Made by a program: the position numbers and the translations under genes. 58,842 nt of DNA from an uncultured Oscillospiraceae bacterium (GTDB lineage Bacteria > Bacillota > Clostridia > Oscillospirales > Oscillospiraceae), in assembly GCA_900763965.1 (NCBI GenBank), contig CAAFMG010000149.1, forward strand, positions 1-58,842, written 5' to 3'. Position 1 is the stretch's first letter. Every line of letters starts with the position of its first letter. Of this stretch, positions 42,769-49,049 are shown one piece after another. The notes below the pieces were generated by a model. It was not told the origin of the DNA. It saw only the letters and a list, made by a program, of their open reading frames with translations, and did not search any database.

Positions 42769-43092
42769 TTACACCTCCAAAACTTCGATATAATCAGGAT
42801 AGTCGTCCCGCATATTGCACAGAGTGAGCATCATACCGGCGAGAACCGCCTGCACAGCATCCTCCTCATCGCAGGATACGGGGAGGGTCAGGGTGATACG
42901 AGCCTGCTCGTCCTTGACCCGAACCTTGGCCTTTGCGCCCAGCACATCATTGATGGTTGCCTCGGCCATGGAAACAACAGCGGAAATAGCAGCACAGACA
43001 ATATCAGCACCACTTTCGGCATAACCGCTGTGACCGGAGACGGAGAATCCTGTAATTCTGTCGTCCTCGGTAAAAAATTCGCATTTTGTCAT
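42769..43092 (-). CDS. prp: Ribosomal-processing cysteine protease Prp
   Basis: A 107-residue cysteine protease that cleaves the N-terminal extension of L27. The hallmark GHSGYAESGADIVCAA holds catalytic His21 and Cys33, matching the dyad known in Staphylococcus (His22, Cys34). It sits between rplU and rpmA, the usual position in Firmicutes, with only 6 and 4 bp to its neighbours. Confidence 0.96.
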   Translation of the reverse strand: MTKCEFFTEDDRITGFSVSGHSGYAESGADIVCAAISAVVSMAEATINDVLGAKAKVRVKDEQARITLTLPVSCDEEDAVQAVLAGMMLTLCNMRDDYPDYIEVLEV

Positions 43093-43098
43093 AGGAAA

Positions 43099-43410
43099 TT
43101 ACAGTGCGATCTTGGTGATTTCCACCTTGGTGTAAGGCTGGCGATGACCGATCTTCTTCTTCTCGTTCTTCTTTGCCTTGTACTTGAAGACGTCGATCTT
43201 CTTAGCCTTGCCGTTCTTGACGACCTTAGCCTCGACAGCTGCGCCGTCAACCACGGGAGCACCGATCTTGGTGTTCTCGCCGTCCAGGATGGCCAGAACC
43301 TGCTCGAACTTCACGGTAGCCTCAGCCTCAGCACCCAGCTTCTCAACGTACAGGACGTCGCCCTCAGCCACGGTGTACTGCTTGCCACCGGTCACGATAA
43401 CTGCTTTCAT
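43099..43410 (-). CDS. rplU: 50S ribosomal protein L21
   Basis: A 103-residue large-subunit protein with the typical start MKAVIVTGGKQYTV and C-terminal GHRQPYTKVEITKI. Two ATGs compete. AGGTG is too close to the one at 43416 but 8 bases from the one at 43410, which also gives the standard length, so 43410 is used. It is the first gene of the rplU-prp-rpmA operon and is preceded by a structured leader. Confidence 0.97.
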   Translation of the reverse strand: MKAVIVTGGKQYTVAEGDVLYVEKLGAEAEATVKFEQVLAILDGENTKIGAPVVDGAAVEAKVVKNGKAKKIDVFKYKAKKNEKKKIGHRQPYTKVEITKIAL

Positions 43411-43416
43411 TCTCAT

Positions 43417-43496
43417 TTCACCTACTTTATATTGTGTAGTCTCGCTCTGAGGGCGTGGTGTTTTTGAGCACCATCTGAAAGCCCCTTCGATGCGGC
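43417..43496 (-). ncRNA. Candidate ribosomal protein L21 leader
   Basis: The roughly 80-nt untranslated leader of rplU contains a hairpin GGTG...CACC enclosed by GGGC/GCCC pairing around 43455-43480 on the minus strand. Autoregulatory L21 leaders are known at this position in Firmicutes. I infer membership from position and structure; no covariance search was possible. Confidence 0.45.
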
Positions 43497-43502
43497 TGGT
43501 CT

Positions 43503-43531
43503 ATTTTAGCATTGATACGGCAAAATGTCAA
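43503..43531 (-). promoter_or_regulatory. Promoter of the rplU operon
   Basis: On the minus strand a perfect TTGACA (43526-43531) and TAAAAT (43503-43508) are 17 bp apart with an extended -10 TG, as expected for a highly expressed ribosomal operon. Confidence 0.85.
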
Positions 43532-43625
43532 GGATTAAATGGGAAAATTTCTTGCGTTTTCTGCCTAATTTTGATATACTGACACCACATCCCAACAGCG
43601 ATTTCACCAATTCCGAGGTAATGCC

Positions 43626-44513
43626 ATGAAACGGCTTTTTCTTTTGCTGATCACCCTCCCGCTGCTGCTGTGTGGCTGCGGGGAACCCAACGCCACACAG
43701 ACGATTTTTGCCATGGATACGGTCATGGCGTTTCAGGTTTGGGGGAAGGATGCGCCCCAGGCGGTTCAGCGGATATCCCATACCATTTCCGACCTGGAAA
43801 GCTGCTATAACCGGGCGGGCCTTGCCCGGGGGGCGGCAGATCCGACGGTTTTGCAGGAGGCTTTGGATTTGTCCCGGCGCACCGGCGGGGCCTTTGATCC
43901 GCAGCTTGGCAGTGTCACCGCCCTGTGGAATTTTACTGCCGAAGATCCCAAAATCCCAACGGCAGAACAGATTCGTGATGCCTTGCAGGAAAAAACCTGG
44001 GATCTGGGCGGCGCACTAAAGGGTTATGCCGGACAGAAATGCGTGGACATATTAAAGGAAATGCAAATCGACCGGGCGATCCTGAATCTGGGGGGCAATG
44101 TGCAGACCTACGGACAGAAGAAGGACGAAACCCCTTGGCAGGTGGGGATCCAAAATCCCCAGGGCGGAGATCCCGTGGGGATCCTGGCGGTAGAGGGCAC
44201 GGCTTCTGTGGTCACCTCCGGGGATTATCAGCGTTTTTTTGAAGCAGATGGGGTGCGGTATCACCACATTCTCGACCCTAAAACCGGGTATCCCGCCCGT
44301 TCCGGACTGCGCAGTGTCACGGTGATCTGCCGGGACGGCATGCCAGCCGACTGCCTTTCCACCGCCCTGTTCGTCATGGGTCTGGAGCAGGGGAGTGCCT
44401 TCTGGCGGGACAGCCTGGATTTCGAGGCGGTTTTTCTGACAGAGGATGGGAAAATCTACGCAACACAGGGTGCCAGCCTTTCCGGCTGCGACTACGAGGT
44501 GATCCGGCGATGA
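43626..44513 (+). CDS. apbE: FAD:protein FMN transferase (ApbE) lipoprotein
   Basis: A 295-residue exported lipoprotein that attaches FMN covalently to Thr/Ser of target proteins. A signal peptide ends in a lipobox at Cys18 (LCGC). ApbE motifs follow: FAMDTVMAFQ, DLGGALKGYA, NLGGNVQTYG and HHILDPKTGYPA, with the metal and FAD-binding aspartates preserved. No flavin-accepting target (RnfG/NqrC- or FMN-bind-type) occurs in the window; the only partner is the NusG-II protein that overlaps its end by 4 bp. Confidence 0.95.
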   Translation: MKRLFLLLITLPLLLCGCGEPNATQTIFAMDTVMAFQVWGKDAPQAVQRISHTISDLESCYNRAGLARGAADPTVLQEALDLSRRTGGAFDPQLGSVTALWNFTAEDPKIPTAEQIRDALQEKTWDLGGALKGYAGQKCVDILKEMQIDRAILNLGGNVQTYGQKKDETPWQVGIQNPQGGDPVGILAVEGTASVVTSGDYQRFFEADGVRYHHILDPKTGYPARSGLRSVTVICRDGMPADCLSTALFVMGLEQGSAFWRDSLDFEAVFLTEDGKIYATQGASLSGCDYEVIRR

Positions 44514-44866
44514 AGACAAAATACTGGATCCTGTGCCTTGCGGGAATCTTTGCCCTCTGCCTGGGGCTGAGTGTTTTCCTGTTTTCCAGGGAACAGGGGA
44601 ACTATGCGGAAATTTTCAGCGATGGGAAACGGGTAGCACGGGTGGATCTGAGACAGGATCAGGTGCTGCGGGTGGAAACTGTCCAAGGCGGCTGCAACGA
44701 GATTACCATCACCGGCGGCAAGATCGGAGTCACCGCTGCCAGCTGCCCGGATCACATCTGTATGCACCGGGGCATGTGCAGCCACGGCGCACAAATCGTC
44801 TGCCTGCCCAACCGCCTGGTGATCCGCTTTTCACCCTCCAAAGAGCTGGATACCGCCGCCGGATAA
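44510..44866 (+). CDS. NusG domain II-containing membrane-anchored protein
   Basis: A 118-residue protein with one N-terminal membrane helix (YWILCLAGIFALCLGLSVFLF) and an extracellular small beta domain of the NusG-II type ending CPDHICMHRGMCSHGAQIVCLPN. The ATG overlaps the apbE stop by 4 bp, so the two are coupled. Such proteins recur beside ApbE and Rnf or extracellular-electron-transfer genes in anaerobes, where their job is not settled. Several cysteines might bind a cofactor or metal. Confidence 0.85.
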   Translation: MKTKYWILCLAGIFALCLGLSVFLFSREQGNYAEIFSDGKRVARVDLRQDQVLRVETVQGGCNEITITGGKIGVTAASCPDHICMHRGMCSHGAQIVCLPNRLVIRFSPSKELDTAAG

Positions 44867-44883
44867 AATTTTGAAAAAAGTGC

Positions 44884-44912
44884 TTGACAAGACCGCATCT
44901 ACAGTGTATACT
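44884..44912 (+). promoter_or_regulatory. Promoter of tRNA-Val
   Basis: A perfect TTGACA at 44884-44889 and TATACT at 44907-44912 with 17-bp spacing, 24 bp before the tRNA. Confidence 0.85.
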
Positions 44913-44935
44913 AACCCAGTGTTCAGCGCACCAAT

Positions 44936-45012
44936 GGACGATTAGCTCAGCTGGCTAGAGCATCCGCTTGACGTGCGGAAGGTCATAGGTTCGAGTCCTA
45001 TATCGTCCACCA
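44936..45012 (+). tRNA. tRNA-Val (GAC)
   Basis: A 77-nt cloverleaf. Acceptor GGACGAT pairs with ATCGTCC, the anticodon loop is TTGACGT with GAC, the T arm is ATAGG-TTCGAGT-CCTAT, and CCA is encoded. Its 3' half is copied several times in the following 300 bp. Confidence 0.96.
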
Positions 45013-45049
45013 AAAATACAGCACCACCTTTTGGTGGTGCTGTATTTTT
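45012..45049 (+). terminator. Terminator of tRNA-Val, part of a larger inverted repeat
   Basis: A 17-bp perfect stem (AAAAATACAGCACCACC / GGTGGTGCTGTATTTTT) with a TTTT loop. The tRNA 3' end on the left and an inverted copy of it on the right extend the symmetry to arms of about 40 nt (44988-45028 and 45033-45069). Confidence 0.85.
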
Positions 45050-45052
45050 ATG

Positions 45053-45069
45053 GATATAGGACTCGAACC
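45053..45069 (-). repeat. Inverted copy of the tRNA-Val 3' segment
   Basis: GATATAGGACTCGAACC is the exact complement of GGTTCGAGTCCTATATC in the T arm and acceptor of the tRNA-Val gene. Read on the minus strand it too is followed by the shared terminator hairpin. Confidence 0.85.
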
Positions 45070-45078
45070 CATTTAAAT

Positions 45079-45101
45079 GCAATATGCCAGCGGCATATTG
45101 C
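45079..45101. repeat. Palindromic hairpin A
   Basis: GCAATATGCC-AGC-GGCATATTGC: 10-bp perfect arms with a 3-nt centre. A related core, ATGCCAGTGGCAT, recurs at 45252-45264. It is preceded by the palindrome ATTTAAAT (45071-45078). Confidence 0.8.
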
Positions 45102-45102
45102 G

Positions 45103-45126
45103 GCCACCAGTTCAAAAACTGGTGGC
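45103..45126. repeat. Palindromic hairpin B
   Basis: GCCACCAGTT-CAAA-AACTGGTGGC: 10-bp perfect arms and a 4-nt loop, starting one base after hairpin A. Confidence 0.8.
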
Positions 45127-45133
45127 AACCATA

Positions 45134-45156
45134 CGATTTGCCCCGGGGGCAAATCG
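45134..45156. repeat. Palindromic hairpin C
   Basis: An 11-bp perfect palindrome, CGATTTGCCCC and GGGGCAAATCG around a single G. Its right end runs into the next tRNA-tail copy. Confidence 0.8.
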
Positions 45157-45181
45157 GCCATCGAGTCCTATATCGTCCACC
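45154..45181 (+). repeat. Second copy of tRNA-Val 3' end
   Basis: From 45161, 21 consecutive bases match the tRNA 3' end (TCGAGTCCTATATCGTCCAC then C). The seven bases before it (TCGGCCA) are shared with the third copy, giving a 25-bp direct repeat. A hairpin CACAGC/GCTGTG (45186-45212) follows. Confidence 0.9.
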
Positions 45182-45251
45182 CAAACACAGCATCTCTCCC
45201 GGCGGGGCTGTGCTTCTTCTATCACAGAACCCGCCCCCATCGAAACACCCC

Positions 45252-45264
45252 ATGCCAGTGGCAT
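45252..45264. repeat. Short palindrome related to hairpin A
   Basis: ATGCCAGTGGCAT, the same core as hairpin A with T in place of C, located 10 bp before the third tail copy. Confidence 0.6.
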
Positions 45265-45273
45265 ATGGCAGCC

Positions 45274-45298
45274 TCGGCCATCGAGTCCTATATCGTCC
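45274..45298 (+). repeat. Third copy of tRNA-Val 3' end
   Basis: 25 bases identical to 45154-45178, 120 bp downstream. It then reads GTCCATCGTCCAC, a short tandem duplication of the acceptor end ATCGTCC. Confidence 0.9.
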
Positions 45299-45321
45299 GT
45301 CCATCGTCCACTATACATGAG

Positions 45322-45370
45322 AAATCCGAACCCATTCCCCGCAGGGGAGAGGTTCGGATTTTTGCTTTTT
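45322..45370 (+). terminator. Terminator-like hairpin after the tail array
   Basis: An 11-bp stem (AAATCCGAACC / GGTTCGGATTT) enclosing an inner CCCC/GGGG pair, followed by TTGCTTTTT. No gene precedes it except the tail copies. Confidence 0.7.
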
Positions 45371-45397
45371 ATTACAGGTTTAATCTTATGGATGTCT

Positions 45398-45436
45398 GCA
45401 CCGGCAGCCTCACTTCAAAAGTAAGGCTGCCAGTGC
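45398..45436. repeat. Imperfect hairpin downstream of the lacI-type gene
   Basis: 18-nt arms with 16 matches (GCACCGGCAGCCTCACTT / AAGTAAGGCTGCCAGTGC) and a 3-nt loop. It could end the lacI-type transcript, but there is no T tract on the minus strand. With it, the whole gap 45013-45455 is non-coding. Confidence 0.5.
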
Positions 45437-45455
45437 TTTATAATATAATAAATAC

Positions 45456-46436
45456 TTATGCCTTTGTTGTGCCGCCCCAGGCGTATTGCACCGGCAGGGA
45501 GACGTTGGCGGGGGCGTTATCTCCGTGCAGAAGCAGGTGGACGGCGGTTTCGGCCATGTCTGCGACGGGCTGCACGATGGTGGAGCAGACGTACCGCCCG
45601 GTGGCAAAATCAAGGATGCCGTCATAGCCGATGACCTGCACATCTTCCGGGATCCGGATCCCCCGGCTGCCCAAAAATTCGCAGATCCGGACAGCCAGGC
45701 CGTCGGAGTTGCAGAAGATGCCGTCAAATTCCAGTTTTCCCTCCCGGATGTGATCGTCCAGGAATTGATAGAAGGGGGCTGCGGTGTCCTCGTCCCGGAG
45801 AAGCAGGCTTTGGTAGGGGATCTGTGCCTGACGGCAGGCGCTTTCAAAGCCGGGGCCCCGCTTATCCGCCTCGCCGTGAATATCCGGGCCGATGCGGAAA
45901 AACAGGAGATTCCGGCACCCAAGCTCCATCAGCTTCCGGGCCGCCAGTTCGCCTCCCAGGTAGTTGTCTGAGGATACGCAGGGAATGGCGGCGGAAAAAT
46001 GCCGGTCGATGGTCACAACGGGCACGGACTCGTCCACCTCCAGATCGGGGCTGTAGGACAGGGCAATGATGCCGTCGATCTTGTTCTGCTGGGCCAGCTG
46101 GAAGCAGTTCTTTTCTGCCACGGAATCATAGTTTGTGGTCATCAGCAGGCTGCGGTAGCCATTGCGGAGCAGGCAGCTGGTGAGCTCGTCGGTGAGGGCG
46201 GCGAAAAAGGGATGCCGCAGGGAGGGCATTACCAGCGCCACACAGTAGGTTTTGTTGGTTTTCAGCCCCCGGGCGTAGTTATTTACCTGGTAGCCCAGCT
46301 TTTTGGCGGCGGCCTCCACCTTTTTGCGATACTGCTCGCCTACGGGCAGGTCATTCATGACCTTGGATACGGTGCCCAGCGCCACACCGGCCTCCCGGGC
46401 TACGTCTTTCATAGTTGGTGCATTTCCTGATGCCAT
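45456..46436 (-). CDS. LacI family transcriptional regulator of the sugar locus
   Basis: A 326-residue regulator. The N-terminal helix-turn-helix (TMKDVAREAGVALGTVSKVMN) and hinge precede a periplasmic-binding-protein-like effector domain (YCVALVMPSLRHPFFAAL, IDGIIALS, FDGIFCNSDGLAVRI, VIGYDG). The start at 46436 has GAGGG upstream; longer frames run over the promoter. It is divergent from the sugar-uptake operon, and an operator-like ATGAAACGTTAT lies between its -10 box and start codon, so autoregulation is likely. The effector is probably an alpha-galactoside or sucrose product. Confidence 0.93.
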   Translation of the reverse strand: MASGNAPTMKDVAREAGVALGTVSKVMNDLPVGEQYRKKVEAAAKKLGYQVNNYARGLKTNKTYCVALVMPSLRHPFFAALTDELTSCLLRNGYRSLLMTTNYDSVAEKNCFQLAQQNKIDGIIALSYSPDLEVDESVPVVTIDRHFSAAIPCVSSDNYLGGELAARKLMELGCRNLLFFRIGPDIHGEADKRGPGFESACRQAQIPYQSLLLRDEDTAAPFYQFLDDHIREGKLEFDGIFCNSDGLAVRICEFLGSRGIRIPEDVQVIGYDGILDFATGRYVCSTIVQPVADMAETAVHLLLHGDNAPANVSLPVQYAWGGTTKA

Positions 46437-46451
46437 GGTATTCCCTCTTTG

Positions 46452-46463
46452 ATGAAACGTTAT
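46452..46463. promoter_or_regulatory. Operator-like site 1 (lacI-type gene)
   Basis: ATGAAACGTTAT, centred on AACGTT, between the minus-strand -10 box (46473-46478) and the lacI-type start codon. It is identical to site 3. Confidence 0.7.
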
Positions 46464-46472
46464 TTTGTGATT

Positions 46473-46478
46473 ATTATA
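46473..46478 (-). promoter_or_regulatory. -10 box of the lacI-type gene
   Basis: TATAAT on the minus strand with an extended -10 TG, 37 bp before the start codon. No good -35 is visible. Confidence 0.5.
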
Positions 46479-46612
46479 CCACAAAAGTAGAAAAAGGGAA
46501 GTCCCAATGTTCCGCAAGGAGGCAGGTGCCAAGCTTTTTCGTGATTATGCTGTAATTTGACAGGCCAAATTATGCGCTACTGCCAAAGTTCCGCCGGAGG
46601 GCAAATTGGTGG

Positions 46613-46641
46613 TTGACACCGGGCCAATCCCATGATATATA
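46613..46641 (+). promoter_or_regulatory. Promoter of the sugar-uptake operon
   Basis: A perfect TTGACA at 46613-46618 and TATATA at 46636-46641 with 17-bp spacing and an extended -10 TG. Operator-like site 2 begins 10 bp after the -10, at the expected transcription start. Confidence 0.75.
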
Positions 46642-46650
46642 TAAGTTAGA

Positions 46651-46662
46651 TGTAACGTTTCA
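46651..46662. promoter_or_regulatory. Operator-like site 2 (operon start)
   Basis: TGTAACGTTTCA, a near-palindrome with the AACGTT core shared with sites 1 and 3, overlapping the predicted transcription start. A repressor bound here would block initiation. Confidence 0.75.
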
Positions 46663-46727
46663 CGATATAAAAAACACGGAAACACAGGATAAAACAGCTG
46701 GTATTTCCTTTGCTTGTCATCATGCAC

Positions 46728-46739
46728 ATGAAACGTTAT
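46728..46739. promoter_or_regulatory. Operator-like site 3 (mRNA leader)
   Basis: ATGAAACGTTAT, identical to site 1, 77 bp downstream of site 2 and 39 bp before the binding-protein start. Site 1 to site 3 spans 276 bp, so DNA looping is possible. Confidence 0.7.
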
Positions 46740-46777
46740 TCGGAATTGTACAAACCACACAAGAAAGGAAACAAGAC

Positions 46778-48046
46778 ATGAAAAGAAGATTATTTGCACT
46801 GGTTTTGACCCTGGCATTGATTCTGACTCTGACCGCCTGCGGCGGCGGCAGCGATGCCAAAAGCGACAAGGTATCCATCACCATCTTCAACTCCAAAATG
46901 GAGATTCAGAGTCAGCTGGAAGAGGCCGCTGCCAAGTACGCCGAGGAAAAGGGTGTGGGCATTGAAGTCTACTACAGCAACGACACGGTCTCCGCGCACC
47001 TGTCCACCCGCTACGCTTCCAATGAGCCCTACACCCTGTCCATGGTAGACCCCAAAGACATCTACTCTCTGGCTGCCGAGCACGCTGTGGATCTGAGCGG
47101 CGAGGACTGGGTCAAGGACACCACCCAGGCCATCTCCATTGACGGTAAGGTTTACGGTTTCCCCATGTGTGTGGAAGCCCGGGGCATCATCTACAACGCC
47201 GATGCCATTGAGAAGGCCACCGGAAAGCCCTTTGACCCCAGCACCATCAAGACCACCGAGGATCTGAAAAACCTGATGGATGCCCTGGTTGCCGGCGGTA
47301 TGGCCGCACCCACCGGCATTATGAAGGAAGACTGGTCTCTGGGCGCACACTTCCTGGCGGAGATCTATGAGCAGCATGATGATCCCGATGCCTACATTGC
47401 CGGTATTCAGAACGGTTCCATCGACCTGGCTGCCGATCCCAAGTTCAATGAAATGATGGACACCTTCGATGTGCTGAAGGCCTACAACTACGCCAAGGAT
47501 GCCGCCATCTCTGCTGAGCGTGAGGTTTCTGAGCAGAAGCTGGCTGAGGGCGAGATCGCCATGATGTTCGGCGGCAACTGGGACTGGACCATGATCAACG
47601 CCTTTGATTACACCGAGAACATGGGCATGATGCCTGTTCCCAACGACTCCGGCGACGGCACCAACGAAAAGCTGGTGGGCGGCGGCTCCAAGTACTTCTT
47701 CATTGACTCCTCCGATAACACCTCCGATGCCCAGCGTCAGGCCGCCAAGGATTTCCTGAACTGGCTGGTTTACGACGAGGCCGGACAGTCTCTCGTCGTC
47801 AATGACTGCGCACTGGTTCCTGCCTACTCCAACATTGAACTGCCGGTGAGCAACCCCCTGGGTGCTTCCGTCAAAAAGTACACCGATGCCGGTATGCTGG
47901 TGGACAACTACAACTACCTGCCCGATGACCATTTCGCCGTCTGCGGCGCTGCCTTCCAGAAGTATCTGGCCGGTCAGATCGACCGCGCAGGCTTTGCACA
48001 GGAGCTGACGAGCTACTGGGCAACGGCTCAGGTGGGCGCACACTAA
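46778..48046 (+). CDS. ABC sugar-binding lipoprotein
   Basis: This 422-residue solute-binding protein of the carbohydrate uptake type (CUT1) delivers oligosaccharide to the permease pair that follows. Its signal peptide ends in lipobox LTAC (Cys21), followed by a flexible GGGSDAKSD linker. The binding-protein fold shows the usual YGFPMCVEARGIIYNADAIEK segment and GEIAMMFGGNWDW near the ligand cleft. The downstream enzymes point to raffinose-family or sucrose-type ligands. RBS AAAGGAAAC precedes the ATG. It is first in the operon and directly under the operator sites. Confidence 0.93.
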   Translation: MKRRLFALVLTLALILTLTACGGGSDAKSDKVSITIFNSKMEIQSQLEEAAAKYAEEKGVGIEVYYSNDTVSAHLSTRYASNEPYTLSMVDPKDIYSLAAEHAVDLSGEDWVKDTTQAISIDGKVYGFPMCVEARGIIYNADAIEKATGKPFDPSTIKTTEDLKNLMDALVAGGMAAPTGIMKEDWSLGAHFLAEIYEQHDDPDAYIAGIQNGSIDLAADPKFNEMMDTFDVLKAYNYAKDAAISAEREVSEQKLAEGEIAMMFGGNWDWTMINAFDYTENMGMMPVPNDSGDGTNEKLVGGGSKYFFIDSSDNTSDAQRQAAKDFLNWLVYDEAGQSLVVNDCALVPAYSNIELPVSNPLGASVKKYTDAGMLVDNYNYLPDDHFAVCGAAFQKYLAGQIDRAGFAQELTSYWATAQVGAH

Positions 48047-48079
48047 AAACAGGTTCCTCTCTAAGTAGGGTGTCTGGGG

Positions 48080-48105
48080 CAGCATCGGCTGCTCCGGCCC
48101 CAATA
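48080..48105 (+). promoter_or_regulatory. Hairpin between binding-protein and permease genes
   Basis: GGGGC at the left and GCCCC at the right close an AGC/GCT-containing stem in the 124-bp gap. No T tract follows. Such hairpins commonly raise binding-protein mRNA relative to permease mRNA; that role is inferred. Confidence 0.4.
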
Positions 48106-48170
48106 AAACCAGCCCTGCGCCGCCGGAGGCTGGCATACCAAAACAGGCGGCAGAATGGAAACGATGTATT

Positions 48171-49049
48171 ATGAAGGATAAAACCACTTCGTATAAAATC
48201 AAACAATACCTGATGTTTGCCGGTCCGGGAACGCTGCTGTTCTTCGGCGCTGTGATCGTTCCCTTCCTGTACGGCATGTATCTGACACTGACCAGCTGGG
48301 ACGGCATCAGCAAGGTCAAGCCCTTTGTGGGCCTTGCCAATTTTGCAGCGGCGTTTCAGGACACCGCCTACTGGCAGGCCATGGGCCGCACTGCGATCTA
48401 CTCCTGCTTCTCCGTGATCCTCATCAACATCATTGCCTTCGCCCTGGCCTATCTTGTGACCAGCGGCGTGAAGGGACAGAATTTCTTCCGGGCCGGTTTC
48501 TTTGTCCCCAACCTGATCGGCGGCATTGTCCTGGGCTATGTGTGGAAATTCGTATTCAACCGTGCCTTTGTGGCACTGGGCAGCGCCATTGCCGGCGGCA
48601 CCGTGCCCAGCCTGCTGGCCACCCCCAAGGGGGCTATGTTTTGCCTGATCCTGGTATCGGTGTGGCAGTACGCAGGCTACATGATGCTTATCTATGTGGC
48701 AGGCTTCATGAGTGTGTCCAAGGATGTGCAGGAGGCCGCCATGATCGATGGCTGCAATTCGGCACAGACCATGCGCAATGTGACCGTTCCTCTGATGCGT
48801 TCCTCCTTCGTTCAGTGCCTGTTCCTGAGCATCACCCGGTGCTTCGTGGTGTATGATGTGAACCTGTCTCTGACCAAGGGCGAACCCTTCAATTCCTCCG
48901 TCATGGCAGCCATGCACGTTTACAACCAGGCCTTCACCTACAAGAATTACGGTGTAGGACAGGCCGAAGCTCTGATCCTGTTCCTGGTCTGCGCCATTGT
49001 GGGCGTGACCCAGGTTATGGTCGGTAAGAAAGGAGAGGTGGATGCGTAA
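48171..49049 (+). CDS. ABC sugar permease, MalF/MsmF type
   Basis: A 292-residue inner-membrane permease with six predicted helices, first of the transport pair. The EAA motif that docks the ATPase reads EAAMIDGCNSAQTMRNVTVP near residue 190. The start at 48171 begins the conserved N-terminal helix region. Its stop overlaps the next permease by one base (TAATG), so the pair is coupled. Confidence 0.94.
   Translation: MKDKTTSYKIKQYLMFAGPGTLLFFGAVIVPFLYGMYLTLTSWDGISKVKPFVGLANFAAAFQDTAYWQAMGRTAIYSCFSVILINIIAFALAYLVTSGVKGQNFFRAGFFVPNLIGGIVLGYVWKFVFNRAFVALGSAIAGGTVPSLLATPKGAMFCLILVSVWQYAGYMMLIYVAGFMSVSKDVQEAAMIDGCNSAQTMRNVTVPLMRSSFVQCLFLSITRCFVVYDVNLSLTKGEPFNSSVMAAMHVYNQAFTYKNYGVGQAEALILFLVCAIVGVTQVMVGKKGEVDA

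Noticed and set aside
45079..45298. CRISPR array
   Set aside because: The repeats are unequal, the spacing is irregular (170 and 120 bp), the palindromes differ from one another and no cas genes are present.
45410..45922. Separate protein in another frame of the lacI-type gene
   Set aside because: It overlaps the conserved regulator fully, lacks a ribosome binding site and has no recognisable domain.
48047..48170. Terminator ending the binding-protein transcript
   Set aside because: The hairpin has no T tract and the permeases have no promoter of their own, so read-through is expected.
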